A stretch of 64,000 nucleotides of DNA from Nereocystis luetkeana (taxonomy: Eukaryota; Sar; Phaeophyceae; Laminariales; Laminariaceae). Of the stretch, positions 35,055 to 46,225 are shown piece after piece. The stretch covers positions 930,001 to 994,000 of the forward strand of contig JARUPZ010000034.1 in the NCBI GenBank assembly GCA_031213475.1, given 5' to 3'. Below the pieces are notes generated by a model. The model worked only from the letters and a program-made list of their open reading frames with translations. It had not been told where the DNA came from and ran no database searches. Position numbers and translations under genes: made by a program. The stretch's first letter is position 1. Each line of letters starts with the position of its first letter.

Positions 35055-36600
35055 GTGGTGGATGGTCTGTCTGCCGGCCGACTCGCCGACCGACCGATCG
35101 ATAGATTGGCCGTTATCAGTCGGTCAATCGATCGGTTCTTGTGGTGGTCGTTTATTTTAATTCTTTTTATCACACGAATAAAACCGATCGTGTTGAAAGC
35201 ACATCAATCGTTCTACTCGGTCGATAAGATAGGGCCAATCAACCGATAGACCAATCAAATCGAACGACCGGTCAAATCAGTCGACCAGCCGATGAGTAAA
35301 CGAATCAATCAATCAATCGATCAATTAATCAATCTGAACTTGGGGGGTGAGTCTGATGAAAGGTCGGTCGATTTACAAGCCGGCCTATCAAAAGTCGATC
35401 GCCGAATCAATCAGCGGCATCAATTCCTGGCTGCGTCCATGAATGTAATCGATCAAATATTTTTGTGTATACAAAATTGCTCTAAAAAAAGTCCATCACT
35501 CGAAGAAACCATCCGTCAATTTTCAAGCACCCACCCATAGATGAATTGCCAGGCAACTTCTGTCAATTGGACCGACCAACCAATCCAGGAGTTGACCACT
35601 CAGTTTGTCCGCCAATCAACCAACCAACGAATCTGTCAGCCGGCCAATCAACCAATAGCTCTGTGGGCTGCCCGGAAACCTAGGGAACGCTTGGTCTCCA
35701 TATTCATGTGTAAACGCCTCTGTAGTTTTTGCTTGATTGCCGAAGCCAGCTCGCGTGCGCCGGCGTCCCCAGTGGTTTGGTAGGTGGTCCTCATGCTTGC
35801 CAATATCAATTTTGTGCCACGCCGAGTGCATGCTTGTAAGGACTTTTTTTTTGCCTAAAAAATTATTAGCGGAAAGCGCGAAAGCGTGAGCTAGCTACTT
35901 TTAGATGGAAATCGACGAGCAGTGGGAATGCTGAATGAACCCTATGCCCGATAAAAATGAAGGCACGTACAGTGCTGGGGGGGAGAAGGGGCGATGCCTA
36001 CCTGTGACCACGGCTTGTCTAGAACGAGACCGCTGAGAGTGACACCTCCTACCGGTACGAGTTAACCCTTTTAGAACCGCAGGTCCGTTTTGGGGACAAA
36101 CCACTCAAATATCTAGTAGTTTGTCCCCAAAAGGGGACTGCGGTTCTGAAAGGGTTAAGCTGGAGAGTGAAAGTGATGATTTAAAAAAATGAAAATATTA
36201 ATTAGTGTCTTTATTTTTGACACCGCCTCTGTGATTGGCGATGGGTTTGATGCGCCATGAGGTGCGGTACGTAGACCTCTCAGGTCTCTCTCTCTCCCTC
36301 TCTAACTTAGCGAATGGTCTCACGGGGAAATGCGCGCCCCGTAGCGAATAAGCCTCCCATAAACAGGAAACCTGAACGAATTCGATGGTTGGCACTGCCT
36401 GGTGCAACTGCCTCGCCCAATACGAAACCTATTAAACATAGCCAACCAAAATACCGAGGTGGCATTTTTTTTAATAAAATTGGTCATCCAATCGCACATC
36501 CGTCCGATCAGTCAAGCATCCAATCAATCGACCGGTCGATCATCCAAGCAATCAATAAAATCAACGAAATCGATAAATCAACCAATCGACCACTTGTTCG
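35055..36600. repeat. Degenerate CGATCAAT tetranucleotide sequence
   Basis: ATCGATCGGTC, AATCAATCAATCGATC and relatives dominate 35060-35660 and 36470-36600. No exon was recognised before 36614. Confidence 0.55.
36061..36159 (+). mobile_element. MITE-2 hairpin copy
   Basis: TTAACCCTTTTAGAACCGCAGG at the left pairs with CTGCGGTTCTGAAAGGGTTAA at the right over most of their length; the loop contains ACAAACCACTC. Confidence 0.8.
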
Positions 36601-36613
36601 GCGTTTTTCGCAG

Positions 36614-36665
36614 GTCCCCGCAGATTGTGACGGCTCTGCTCAACGACGCGGCTCAAGCCCTGGAG
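36614..36665 (+). CDS. LRR-ROCO exon 8, leucine-rich repeat segment
   Basis: A TTTTTCGCAG acceptor is followed by 17 codons, SPQIVTALLNDAAQALE, and a GAG|GTTGGT donor. Joined to exon 9 it forms a continuous repeat (ALENMDLSRNGLEGID). Both phases match. CAATCGATC-type degenerate repeat lies just upstream. Confidence 0.65.
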
Positions 36666-36774
36666 GTTGGTTATTTCCGACGACACCCTCGCGGTGGGGC
36701 TGAGGCGTGCGCCGAGGGGTCGCCCATCGCTTGGGCTAAGTGCTGGTCGTCCATGAAGGCAAGCTCATGATGTG

Positions 36775-37020
36775 GTGATGTTGTCGTTGCTGCTGTTGGT
36801 GGCGTCAGCGGCTTTAGTGGGGGTGTTGCTGCTGTTGCTGCTGCTTGTTGGTGGTGGTGGTGGTGGTGGTGCTGTTGGTGGTGCTGTTGGTGGTGGGGCG
36901 GGTGTTCTTGTTGCTCCTGCCGCTGCTGGTGTTTTGCTGCGGTTGGGGCTGATACTGTTGGTGTTGCTACTGCCACTGCGGCTGTTGACTTTTCTGATTG
37001 CTGCTGTTGCTGCTACTTGC
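36775..37020. repeat. GCTGTT / GGTGGT microsatellite
   Basis: Imperfect triplet repeats in the intron before ROCO exon 9; open frames here are artefacts. Confidence 0.8.
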
Positions 37021-37440
37021 TGATGTGCTGTTAGACGTTTACCACACCTCAGGACAACCTGTGGTGTGCTTCGTAACAAACCATACACCTACAACAAGAA
37101 CACACAAGGTAAATATTACGTACCATACATGCACCACGGGTACTAAATAAACCATGGTTAACAATATCTGGTAGCTCATGTGGACGACATCGCATGTTGC
37201 TTCATGTTTATCAGTGTGCCTTGTCGTAGATGACCTCGCCTGTCGAAAAATCTTGTGATTCTTGCACAACAAAGTCCCTCTTGGGCAAAACCTCTCACCA
37301 GTAGTCCCATATTTCTAGCGTCACGATATGACCGCATCCCGTGTCCTTGTTGACCTCAACTCCCATCTCGCCTCCCCTCTCTCTCCCCCCCCCCCCCCCC
37401 CCCCCGCGCACCGCCTTCCCCTCCCCTCCCCTCCTTCAAG

Positions 37441-37685
37441 AATATGGACCTGAGCCGTAACGGTCTGGAAGGAATTGACCCCCTGGTAATGCTGGAAATG
37501 CCCTCTCCGAAAAAAGATGGAGTGGGGGAGGGAGGGGGGCAGGAAGAGGAGGAGCACAAAGAGAAGGAGGAGGAGGAGGAGGACAAAGAGAAAGAGGAGG
37601 AGGAGGAGGAGGAGGAGGCGGGAAAGAGCCAGGGGAAGAAGTACATGTATCCCCTAGCGGGGCTGCAGGAGCTGCGGCTGAACGG
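37441..37685 (+). CDS. LRR-ROCO exon 9, two leucine-rich repeats split by an acidic insertion
   Basis: After a C-rich tract and TTCAAG the exon encodes NMDLSRNGLEGIDPLVMLEM, then about 45 residues of Glu/Lys-rich sequence from GAG repeats, then KKYMYPLAGLQELRLNG to a GG|GTGGGT donor. The flanks match the LxxLxLxxN consensus, so the acidic stretch interrupts the LRR array and probably loops out. It looks like microsatellite expansion inside an exon. Confidence 0.8.
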
Positions 37686-38099
37686 GTGGGTTCGCACGAA
37701 AGCATGCTGTTTTTTTCACGGCGTCGTGTTTTCGCGATCTCCCCCCCCCCCCCCTCCCCTTCCTTCTCCCCCCTCAATGGGTTTGTTTTTGTTGCAGAGG
37801 CACTCGTTTAGAGGTTGTTTTTTTGGTGTGTGTAGCTGTCGTAGTATATGTATACTACAGAGGTATGAGAGAAAAAACGAAGATATGATATCGAGAAAAA
37901 TATAGTAACTCATCTTTGCAAGGTTGGTGCGATATCAATTGTTTTTTTTTGTTCTGTTTTTCACTTGGACCATTTCTTATGGCGCTAAAAACAAAATGCT
38001 GGCCATTGGTGTTTGAGTGACGATCGTTGATGATTGGTCGTTGGAGTGGCTGATAATTGTGGGTTGGTTGGTTAGTTGGCACGCACGACGGAAGCGCAA

Positions 38100-39090
38100 A
38101 ACAGCGCAAAAGCGAACGTATTGTGCTGTTGTTGGGTGTTGAAATATGCCTGATGACGATTGTCGAAGGTTCGTGGTTGTTGGTTTACGAGTGATGGCTG
38201 ATGGTTGTTGGTTGGTGATTGTGGTTGGTGCTTGATGATTGATGATTGACTGTTGGCGACAGGTTGTTGATTTTGACGGTTGACGACCCGTTGTTGATGA
38301 GTCACGACTGATGATCAGCGGTTGCAGCGGTTGAACGATCTGTTTGTATCGAGCATGGATGGTGGACGCCGCATGATTGGACAGTTTTGGGCGATTCGCG
38401 GTTGTGGTGGTTCAATGGTCCTTGTTTACGACCATAAGATGCGGCCTGATTGGACAGTTTTGGGCGATTCGCGATTGGGGTGGTTCAATGGTCCTTGTTT
38501 ACGACCATGAGACGCGGCCTGATTGGACAGTTTTGGGCGATTCGCGATTGGGGTGGTTCAATTGTCTTTGTTGACGGCCATGGGTGATGGGTGGTGGGTG
38601 GTTGGGTAGTCATTGGCTGATGGAATGGTTCGTAGTGAATCATAACGACTATGGATGATGGATGATGCATGCGTGGTTGGTTGTTGACGAGTAGTTGATG
38701 GTTGATGATTAATATTGTGTGATAGAGATCATGGAGGGAGATGGTGCACGATTGGATGGTTGTAGGCGTTGGTGGGCGATGAGTCGTAATGATTGGTAAC
38801 GATCATGGATGATGAGTGATTGATTGGTTGGTTATTGTGGTTGGTGAGTGATGATCCGTTATGCTTTAGAACGACCACGGATGATGGATGATGCATGACT
38901 GGTCGGTTATTGTTGTTGATGACGATGATTCGGGATGTTTCATAGCGACCCTGGGTGATAGGATGATGCACGATTGGTTGGGTAGTGACGATTCTAGTGG
39001 CTGATTTGATGATGAATCATAATTATTGCTAACGACCATAGATGATTTGACTGTTGGCAGATGGTGAATTGTGATCTCTTGTCTGCGGTT
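38100..39090. repeat. GATT/GGTT-rich repeats with a 73-bp unit repeated three times
   Basis: Between 38362 and 38585 three copies of a 73-bp unit share GCCTGATTGGACAGTTTTGG and TGGTTCAATGGTCCTTG. The surroundings are degenerate GATGATTG/GGTTGGTT sequence. It lies in the intron before exon 10. Confidence 0.75.
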
Positions 39091-39277
39091 GATCGCCTCA
39101 AGTCAACAACAACAATTATCTGCGTGTGATGATAAAAAACTGACAATTCCCGACTGGTGGTTTATGGTAAGCGATGGTTGATACTTGACGATTTGATGAA
39201 GGGTGTTTGGCGCATTTGCTCGGTTTGCTTGATCGCTTGTCTTTTTTTCTTTTGCTCGTTTTCCTTTTCTTGTCCAG

Positions 39278-39380
39278 GAATGCTCTGCATGGGTTTCCGC
39301 CGAACATGGACGTGACCCTGCCCTGCCTCTCCAAGCTAGAACTCTACGGGAACAGCATCGACTGGATCAAGAGGCCCGAG
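39278..39380 (+). CDS. LRR-ROCO exon 10, leucine-rich repeat, GC donor
   Basis: Acceptor CTTGTCCAG joins to exon 9 to give RLNGNALHGFPPNMDVTLPC, followed by LSKLELYGNSIDWIKRPE. This is a clear LRR unit. The donor is GAG|GCAAGT, a GC-AG intron. Phase 2 to 0 fits both neighbours. Confidence 0.85.
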
Positions 39381-40336
39381 GCAAGTCTTAACGGAGGAGC
39401 ATAGTGAACGCTACGGGGGTATATCAATTTTGTTCCAGCGTGGTTGTGGTTGCGGTAACCCCTTGAAGTGTAGTAGTTTGATTTTGTCCAACTTTTCTTG
39501 GGTGAAACATGCTATCGACACCCCTACATATAACGGGCACGTTGAACAGATATATAGTACGACGGCTTGTGAATATGAAAGCTACTGCGAAAGAGAAATG
39601 TTTGGAAATATCATCAGTGCTGTCACACGGGCGGCCGGGACCCCACCCCCTTGCGCAGTGGAGACATTAAACTATGTGGCGCACATCGTTTGGCGTGTAC
39701 CAGGTACGGAACTGGGAGAAGATTGTCTACACATCTCGCGTGGTTTGCTATCTACCATGTGTGTTGTTCACAAGGATCGGTGTACGCCCCCAATGTGCTT
39801 TCGATTGTATGATCACCTGCTCTCACCTCTGCTTCTGCCGTCTCGTGGTGTGTTTTGCCTTCTGTCTCCACACATCTTTTCGGCTCCGTATTTTCGCTTC
39901 AGTGTTCCTTTTTCAGAGGCAGCTTTTCTGTTTTCTGTCTCCGTTTTCTGGATTCTGATGGTTTCTGATGTATGTTTTTGTCTAGTTTCCATCTTTTGTG
40001 CCTTGCCTATTCTTTCGTGGTTTCTGCCCCCCCCCCACCCTTCCCCTCCCCTTTTTCCCGCTTTTAGTTGCACGAGCTAAACCAAGCAGGGTCACTCCTC
40101 GAGTTCTCTTCGCTCGTCGTACGTTCTCGCTTGCTTTTCTGTTTGTCTGTTCTGTTTTTCTGTTCTGTTTTTCGTTTTCCGGTTTCCTGATTTCTGATTT
40201 CTGGTTTTTCTGTTTCCCGCAGATTGGTTTTGTTGCGCTTACGCTAATTTGTACTCCCTTTTTTTTCTGTTATCTGCCTCTGTTATCTGCCTGTTCCTTT
40301 TTTAAAATATACGTCATGCATATGTATGTGTATTAG

Positions 40337-40481
40337 CGTCCTCTGGTGCATCTCCGGCATCTCAACCTTGGCTACAACAAACTGTTGGAGTTCCCGCCAG
40401 AGGCGTGCGAGGCGATGCCCCACCTGGAGGAGCTACTGATGCCGAACAACCTGCTAGAAGGGCTTCCACGGGAGATCGTAG
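40337..40481 (+). CDS. LRR-ROCO exon 11, two leucine-rich repeats
   Basis: The exon encodes LVHLRHLNLGYNKLLEFPPE then MPHLEELLMPNNLLEGLPRE, two typical plant/ROCO-type LRR units with LP. Two donors are four bases apart (ATC|GTAGGT and GTAG|GTAGGC). Only the second (phase 1) joins exon 12 to give a complete repeat, so I end the exon at 40481. Decayed copies of its 3' edge follow directly in the intron. Confidence 0.85.
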
Positions 40482-41062
40482 GTAGGCATTTTAATGGAGG
40501 GAGAGGGGGGGGTGTTTTTTTGTCCCCTCCATGAAAAATATCGTAGGCAGGCATTCTATCGAAGGGGGGAGGTGTGTGTCCTTTATATGGGAATCGTAGG
40601 TAGTAGTGCACAGGTATGTGTTTTGTTGGAGAGAAGAGGGATGTTTTCCTTCACTAGGCGCATTCTACCGAGCAGCCTCCTTGACGACTCCCGAGGGAGG
40701 CCGTAGGTATGACAGGTGTTTTGTTTGAGGGGGGAAGAGGGAGGGACTGGGTAGAGGTTGTCCCCTGTTGCTGCCGGATAACCTGCTCGACGGTCTCCTG
40801 CGGGAGATCGTATGTAGGCGTTTTATTGGAGGTGGAACGGGAAGGGCGGGGGTTGTCTCCTCCACGATATATCATGTGTGCGCGTTTTGTCCTGGGGGGG
40901 AGAGATGTTTGATTATTTTGTCCCCTCCACACGAGATATCTTGGGTAGGCGGTCTATTGGAGGGGGGGAGAGGGGACTGGGGGGGTTATTTCGTTCAGGC
41001 TCGCCACCCACCACGCCAGACAAGACTCCCGCCACGAGATATGTTAAAATAGTAGGTAAGCA
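40482..41062 (+). pseudogene. Decayed tandem copies of the exon 11 / intron boundary
   Basis: Intron sequence repeats the 3' end of exon 11 and the first intron bases. The best copy, near 40768-40830, still reads LPDNLLDGLLREIV against MPNNLLEGLPREIV in the live exon, followed by a GTAGGCG-like donor. A second copy at about 40660-40710 keeps GAGGCCGTAGGTA. Shorter echoes of GAGAT.GTAGGTAGGC followed by a GGAGGGGG tract occur near 40540, 40590, 40930 and 41040. None has a complete LRR frame. Confidence 0.65.
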
Positions 41063-41086
41063 AGTTTAGGGTAGGGGGTAGGGGAG

Positions 41087-41345
41087 GGTGTACTCATTAT
41101 CATTCATGGCCGTAGTCGTATGACCATAGATCCTCGGGAGAGGCGGGGGGGGGGGGGGGCATTGTTTTTTCCCGTTCATGGGGTACTGCCCGGGAGAGGG
41201 GAGAAAGAGGGTTCCACCCCTACCCTCACCCGCCGCCCCACATACCCCTCCTCCCCTGCCCCCCGTCCCCTCCGTCTCGAAAGGGATGAGTGGTCAATGG
41301 TCTAATGGTTAAGGCGAGCAACAAATAAGTACGCCCCCCCCCCCT
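41087..41345. mobile_element. SINE fragment (minus) and LINE 3' end with C tail (plus)
   Basis: CATTCATGGCCGTAGTCGTA then CATAGATCC at 41100-41130 is a SINE 3' fragment. GTCTCGAAAGGGATGAGTGG, GGCGAGCAACAAATAAGTAC and a C run at 41275-41345 form the LINE 3' terminus. Confidence 0.6.
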
Positions 41346-41824
41346 CACCTCCACCTAATCCGTCCCTCAATCCCCTCCCCTCACTCACCCCCCCCCTCCC
41401 CCCCCCCCCCCGCGCGCCATGCACCCCCGTACAACTTCCCCTGACGAGATGCATGCGGCGATAGGGGGTTTCCTGTTTTTATGAGGCTTCCCGTTTGGGG
41501 ATTTGTCTGCCCTCAATCTCACCCAAAACGTGGCATCTGCCTTTTGAGTATTCTTCTGGGTTCCCCTTAAATTGTTCGTTAAAATAAACTGTCGACTATT
41601 ACAGACAACAGGGAAAAGAAAACAAGGAAATGAAAAACACTACGATGTACGTATTTTTTTTCAACAATTTTTTACATGAATGTAAAAGGATAAACGTTTC
41701 TCTTGGCTCTTGAGAATAATGAAAGGGCAAGCCCGACGAATAAAAAACCTCATGGCCTAGGATAATATGTACATGATACACGTAAGATATACTGGTAAGG
41801 TATAGTGTATATATACATATGTCC

Positions 41825-42301
41825 AGTAGTGGTCCCTCTATATATAGTGCCGGTATCATGTGCGTCAGCCAACAATACCGGCACTATATGTAGCGCCAAC
41901 CGGCACTATTTACCCCGCACACTGCCACACTGGCCAATCCCCTCTGTACCAAGCGATTTCATAGGCCCTGTAGTGGGCATGCGTCCGCCAACAATACCGG
42001 CACTATAGCGCCAACCGGCACTATTTACTCCGCACACTATCACACTGGTGAATACCATCTGTGCCACGCGATTCCGTAGGCACTATAGCGGGGATGCGCC
42101 CGCCAACAATACCGGCACTATAGCGCCAACCGGCACTATTTACGCCGCACACTATCACACTGGTGAATCCCATCTGTGCCACGCGATTTCATAGGCACTA
42201 TAGCGCTAACCGGCACTATTTACTCCGCACACTATCACGCTGGTGAATCCCATCTGTGCCACGCGATTTCATAGGCACTATAGCGCCAACCGGCACTATA
42301 C
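41825..42301 (+). repeat. GGCACTATAG tandem array, about 105-bp units
   Basis: Four to five units containing AATACCGGCACTATAGCGCC, ACTCCGCACACTATCAC and CCACGCGATTTCATAGGC. GCACTATAG and its near complement CTATATATAGTGC give small inverted repeats. Confidence 0.85.
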
Positions 42302-42347
42302 GTAATATTGAAAAAAAAAAAGCGACGACGGTCGGCAGGCCCATGAG

Positions 42348-42451
42348 TTCAGGGGGACCATAGTTAATAGGACCTATGGTATACATAAAAACCTCTATAT
42401 TTAACCATTTTACTAACAATCTTTGGTCCTATTAACTATGGCCCCCCGTAA
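42348..42451 (+). mobile_element. MITE-1 copy 7
   Basis: Left end truncated to CAGGGGGACCATAG, right end GGCCCCCCGTAA. No micro-insertion; the centre reads AACCTCTATATTTAACC. Confidence 0.8.
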
Positions 42452-42566
42452 TAACAAGAAAAGTGATGCCTCTGTCGTACGTAGCGCGCACCTTGCAACC
42501 GTTACACTCGCCCCCTTACCCTCTGACCCCCACCCCCACGCTCACCCCCGCCTCGCTCGACTTTAG

Positions 42567-42660
42567 GGCTACTGCACTTGAAAGTCCTCGACGTGAGCCA
42601 AAACCCTCTGACGTCTCCCCCCGTGGAAGTTGCCGCGAGAGGCCTGAAGAGCGTCGCACG
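42567..42660 (+). CDS. LRR-ROCO exon 12, last leucine-rich repeat
   Basis: Between CGACTTTAG and CACG|GTGAGT the frame reads LLHLKVLDVSQNPLTSPP then VEVAARGLKSVAR. With exon 11 it completes GLPREIVGLLHLKVLDVSQN. In LRR-ROCO proteins this helical tail leads into the Roc domain. Phase 1 to 2 matches both sides. Confidence 0.85.
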
Positions 42661-43162
42661 GTGAGTGGTTCCACTGTTGTCACCAGGGTATATATACCAG
42701 GGTATATATAGGACGAAAAAAACGAGAAATCGACACAACCAAAACATTGGACGCGTCGTTTTGCCCTCTAGGGGTAGCGCCTGATTTTTGTTCGCGAGGA
42801 TAATCGAGGGAGGAGCTCTCCATCTCTCACCCAAAATAGGACGTACCTGGTAGTGTCTCGTCAAGGTGAGCGATCCCATCGCCTACGGTAGGTATACACG
42901 GCTTGCCTTACAAGGCATGCCTTATAATGTCATCAACTTGTCCCGCACTATAAAGACAATTTATTTCAAGTTTCAATGTAAAAAGGCTCCTTATACTTCG
43001 GAACAGAGTGGTAAATAATAAGGCATGCCCTATTATATAGGGTATGAAATGGATTTCCATCGATATCGGGTGGCTCGTCGATGCTCTTAAGGAGAGACCC
43101 GCCGGTCGGAAATATTTTTGCCCCCAAAAAGTACAAGGCTCCTATCGTAGCGAGGGCCCTGA

Positions 43163-43364
43163 ACCCTTTTAGGAGTGCAGTCTCTTTAGATCAGTTTTGG
43201 GGACGAGTTGCATAGAATTTGAGCGGTTCGTCCCCAAATCGGCGCTGGAGTCCTAAAAGGGCTGGCCTTAACCCTTTTAGGACCGCAGTCCCGTTTTGGG
43301 GACAAATTACTTGGAGTTTAAGTGGTTTGTCCCCAAAACGGGACTGCGGTTCTAAAGGGGTTAA
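43163..43364 (+). mobile_element. Two adjacent MITE-2 hairpins
   Basis: The first (43163-43262) is diverged; the second (43268-43364) is nearly perfect: TTAACCCTTTTAGGACCGCA and GTCCCGTTTTGGGGACAAAT pair with GTTTGTCCCCAAAACGGGAC and TGCGGTTCTAAAGGGGTTAA. Each could form a long stem in single-stranded DNA or RNA. Confidence 0.85.
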
Positions 43365-43454
43365 CCGAACAGCAAAGACAAACCCGTGGGGTGGGATTTC
43401 TGTGCGTTTTTTTTACCGGAATTTGTTGTTCCTCCTTTTCATACTTTTTTTCAC

Positions 43455-43728
43455 ACCTCCGAACACATTCGTAATCGATTCCCCTACGTTACTGATGGTC
43501 TGGGTATTTCAGGCAAGATGTGATTCCTGATCTGTATGGTCTGTATGATATGTATGATCTGCATGATCTAGCTCGTGTGGCTATAGGGTGGGAGCCGTAT
43601 GTCCTGCATGGTCTACTGTAGCGTATGTTTCATATGGTCGGATCTGCTCTGTACAGATCCTGCACAAAGTACCATAACGGCAGGTGAGGATCTAAATGAT
43701 GTATCTACCACTAGATCGTGATAGCTGG
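43455..43728 (+). mobile_element. MITE-4 copy
   Basis: CACACCTCCGAACACATTCG at the left, then GTATTTCAGGCAAGATGTGA, GATCTAGCTCGTGTGG and GATCCTGCACAAAGTACC. The right end is less clear. Confidence 0.65.
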
Positions 43729-44600
43729 ATGTCTGGCGTGATCATGGTTGAAAAACAAAACCGTTAATGGTTGGCGCTGGCATACCCGCTTGCGTCTCCT
43801 GTCGGGCAAGTTGCCGCCTTGAACCAGGAGAGCGTAGCGTGGTGTGCCAGGCGACCCCTTTTTGTGTGATCCTTGGCACGTACTCGGCCTGACGTTTTGA
43901 AGATTTCCCCAAGTTTTGAGTGGCGTTCGTGGCGAGGGGATAATGAACCGTATCGGACATTCCATCTCATCAGGGTGTTATTCCATTCTAGCAAAAATTA
44001 ACACGACGGCATTGAAGTAGGTACGTAATCTATGTAATAGTAGATGTCAGGGTAACTGAGCTACGGTTTTGTGAGGACGTTTTCATCGGCATTACGGTAT
44101 CGTACGTGTCTTGGTACGTATTCCATAGCAACACAGTCAAGTGAATGAACTAGGCGAGGCGTGTTTGCCTTACAAGGGCGGCGGCTAAAGTTGTCGGCCT
44201 AACTCTCACGTCAGGAGCTCCCTACGTAAATACCTGTAGTAGCACCGAAACCTGATCTTGAGGAAACAATTAGCCTTCACCCGATGGCCAATACCATCTC
44301 CTCATAGGTGCTAATGTAAACCACTGCTGTGCAGCACAAACAGGTATGAGGCATGCGCCTCATAGGGCATGTGCATCACGAGGTATGCCTTACGGGGAAG
44401 GTCTTCAGTTGACGACCTCCGTCAGTCACATTTTTTCAACCTCTCAAGGCAATACTGCTACCCCTGACTGCAGCCCCAATAGCAAGCAGCACACGTCTAA
44501 TTTAGCGCGCGTGCCCGCCCCTCCTCGATAAATATGCCTCGTCACAGCGGGGCATAGTGACGCACACAGAAATACATAGTAATAGTATTACGTAACGGGT

Positions 44601-44893
44601 ATTCCGGGGGGGGGCAGATTAAATGGAACCTACGGCGCACACATGAACCCATATATTTTACGGTTTTACGAAGAATATTTTGTCCTATTTACTATGGTCC
44701 CCCGTATTAGTAATAATTAGAACCCACGATAGACCCATAAAACATGTATCCCCCTAGGTTGACACGCCTTACGTGGTTCTGATTACACTATTGTGGGGGG
44801 CTAGTAAATAGGACCTACGGTACAGACAAAAGCGTATGTATTTCCCTATTTTTACCAACACTATTTGGTCCTATTTACTACGCCCCCCCGAAA
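44601..44893 (+). mobile_element. Two diverged MITE-1 copies (8 and 9)
   Basis: Copy 8 (44601-44708) reads CCGGGGGGGGCAGATTAAAT and ends GTCCCCCGTATTA; copy 9 (44790-44893) reads GGGGGGCTAGTAAATAGGAC and ends GCCCCCCCGAAAT. Both lack micro-insertions. Confidence 0.65.
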
Positions 44894-44984
44894 TATGTAT
44901 TACAGTAGTATCTATTACTAGGTATTGCTATACCCCCCCGTGAAAAAATAGTGTCTTTATCAACTCCCCGAGCCGTTTCACAAC

Positions 44985-45185
44985 AATTCGCAGATAGCGC
45001 AGATCATCGATCCATCCCCGGTTCATGATCTAGCTCTTTCTTGGCAGACAGATCCCCGATTTGGATGATCTGCACAATACCAGGTACATAGATATATATA
45101 TATAGATAAATATAGATAGATATATCACAGATTGCCGGATGGGACCTGTGCGACACAGCTCCTCCGGAAAATGTAGTGACCGTTC
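44985..45185 (+). mobile_element. MITE-4 fragment
   Basis: ATAGCGCAGATCATCGATCC, GATGATCTGCACAATACC and ATATAGATAGATATATCACAG match the family loosely. TACCAGGTA is present at 45078. Confidence 0.45.
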
Positions 45186-45309
45186 AGGCAGTAATTAGTG
45201 TGAGCATCCGACGCTCCTTGCGTTCATTCACGTCGGGAGTGGTACTGTGACATGTTTTAGCTTGTTTTTACGTTTTTTGTCCTTCGGCGATATTGTAAAA
45301 ATACAGCTC

Positions 45310-45414
45310 AGTCCTTGCAGGGCTGCTGCCCTGTTTTGGGGACGAGACCGCTTGGAATTGAGAGTCTTGGTGCTATTTGAATGCAACTGCAGCACTTCGT
45401 CGAGAGGGTTAAGC
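45310..45414 (+). mobile_element. MITE-2 hairpin, degenerate copy
   Basis: CAGTCCTTGCAGGGCTGC and CCTGTTTTGGGGACGAGACC match the left arm; the right arm is barely recognisable (GAGAGGGTTAAG). Confidence 0.4.
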
Positions 45415-45618
45415 TCGCCACTCGCACGCATAGAGCAGTGGGGGTCTCACAGTAAGGCGGTGTGCCAGAGCGATATGGCCGCCCTAGAGGAGGACGCCGC
45501 GTCCCTCGTTCCAGGTTAAGGGTGCAATTGCCCGGTCGCGCCAAGCGATTTTGGCCGCCCGCCTCATATCGGCAGGCCGCCTTATGGGGGAGACCTCTGC
45601 TGTATACCCAATACATAT

Positions 45619-45736
45619 TTACCGGGGGGGCATAGTAAATAGGACCTACGGTACACATAAAAACCTACCAGTATATATTTATCTATTTTTACTCACAATA
45701 TTAATATTTGGTCCTATTCATTATGGTCCCCCGTAA
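45619..45736 (+). mobile_element. MITE-1 copy 10 with a six-base insertion
   Basis: AACCTACCAGTATATATTT stands where copy 5 has AACCTATATATTT, the same TA used in copy 1 but with CCAGTA instead of CCAGGTA. The ends are TTACCGGGGGGG and TCCCCCGTAA. Confidence 0.8.
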
Positions 45737-45849
45737 TATTAATAGTAGTAATATATGTGTGTTGTTTGTACGTGTTTGATCAGGTGGGATATTTGTCATG
45801 ACACGGCTCCCACACAATACCAGGTACCAGGCATCTCATAACAACAAAC

Positions 45850-46045
45850 ACGGGATCTAGATGGTCTATCTGTAGATGATGTATCTGTAGATGATCTACC
45901 TGTAGATGATCTATCTGTAGATAATCTACCTGTAGATGATCTATCTGTAGATAGTCTACCAGTAGATGATGTATCTGTAGATTATCTATCTGTAGATGAT
46001 CTATCTGTAGATGGTCTATCTGCCGATGGTCTATCTGTTCATGAT
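45850..46045 (+). repeat. GTAGATGATCTATCT tandem array
   Basis: About 12 units of 15-16 bp, TGATCTATCTGTAGA, in nearly pure tandem. The unit also occurs within MITE-4. It ends about 100 bp before ROCO exon 13. Confidence 0.9.
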
Positions 46046-46149
46046 TTGTCCGATGTATACAACCACTTCGTACTCCCGAATCCGACCAACGACCCCTATA
46101 CCCTGCGCCCCCCCCCCCCCCCTGCCCCCTCCCCCTTCCCCCCTTCCAG

Positions 46150-46225
46150 GTATTTCCGTGACATTGTTGAGCCTCAGAACAGCCCAGAAAAAAAAGAGAT
46201 GCAGGTCAAGCTTCCAGCCAATCAG
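46150..46225 (+). CDS. LRR-ROCO exon 13, linker between LRR and Roc
   Basis: A poly-C/T tract and CTTCCAG precede 25 codons (YFRDIVEPQNSPEKKEMQVK then LPANQ), ending at CAG|GTGAGG. It joins to VKVMFIG of the Roc P-loop strand. Phase 2 to 0 matches. A GTAGATGATCTATCT array lies about 100 bp upstream. Confidence 0.8.

Noticed and set aside
45850-46045. Regular repeat resembling a CRISPR array
   Set aside because: The units are contiguous with no unique spacers, in a eukaryotic intron context.
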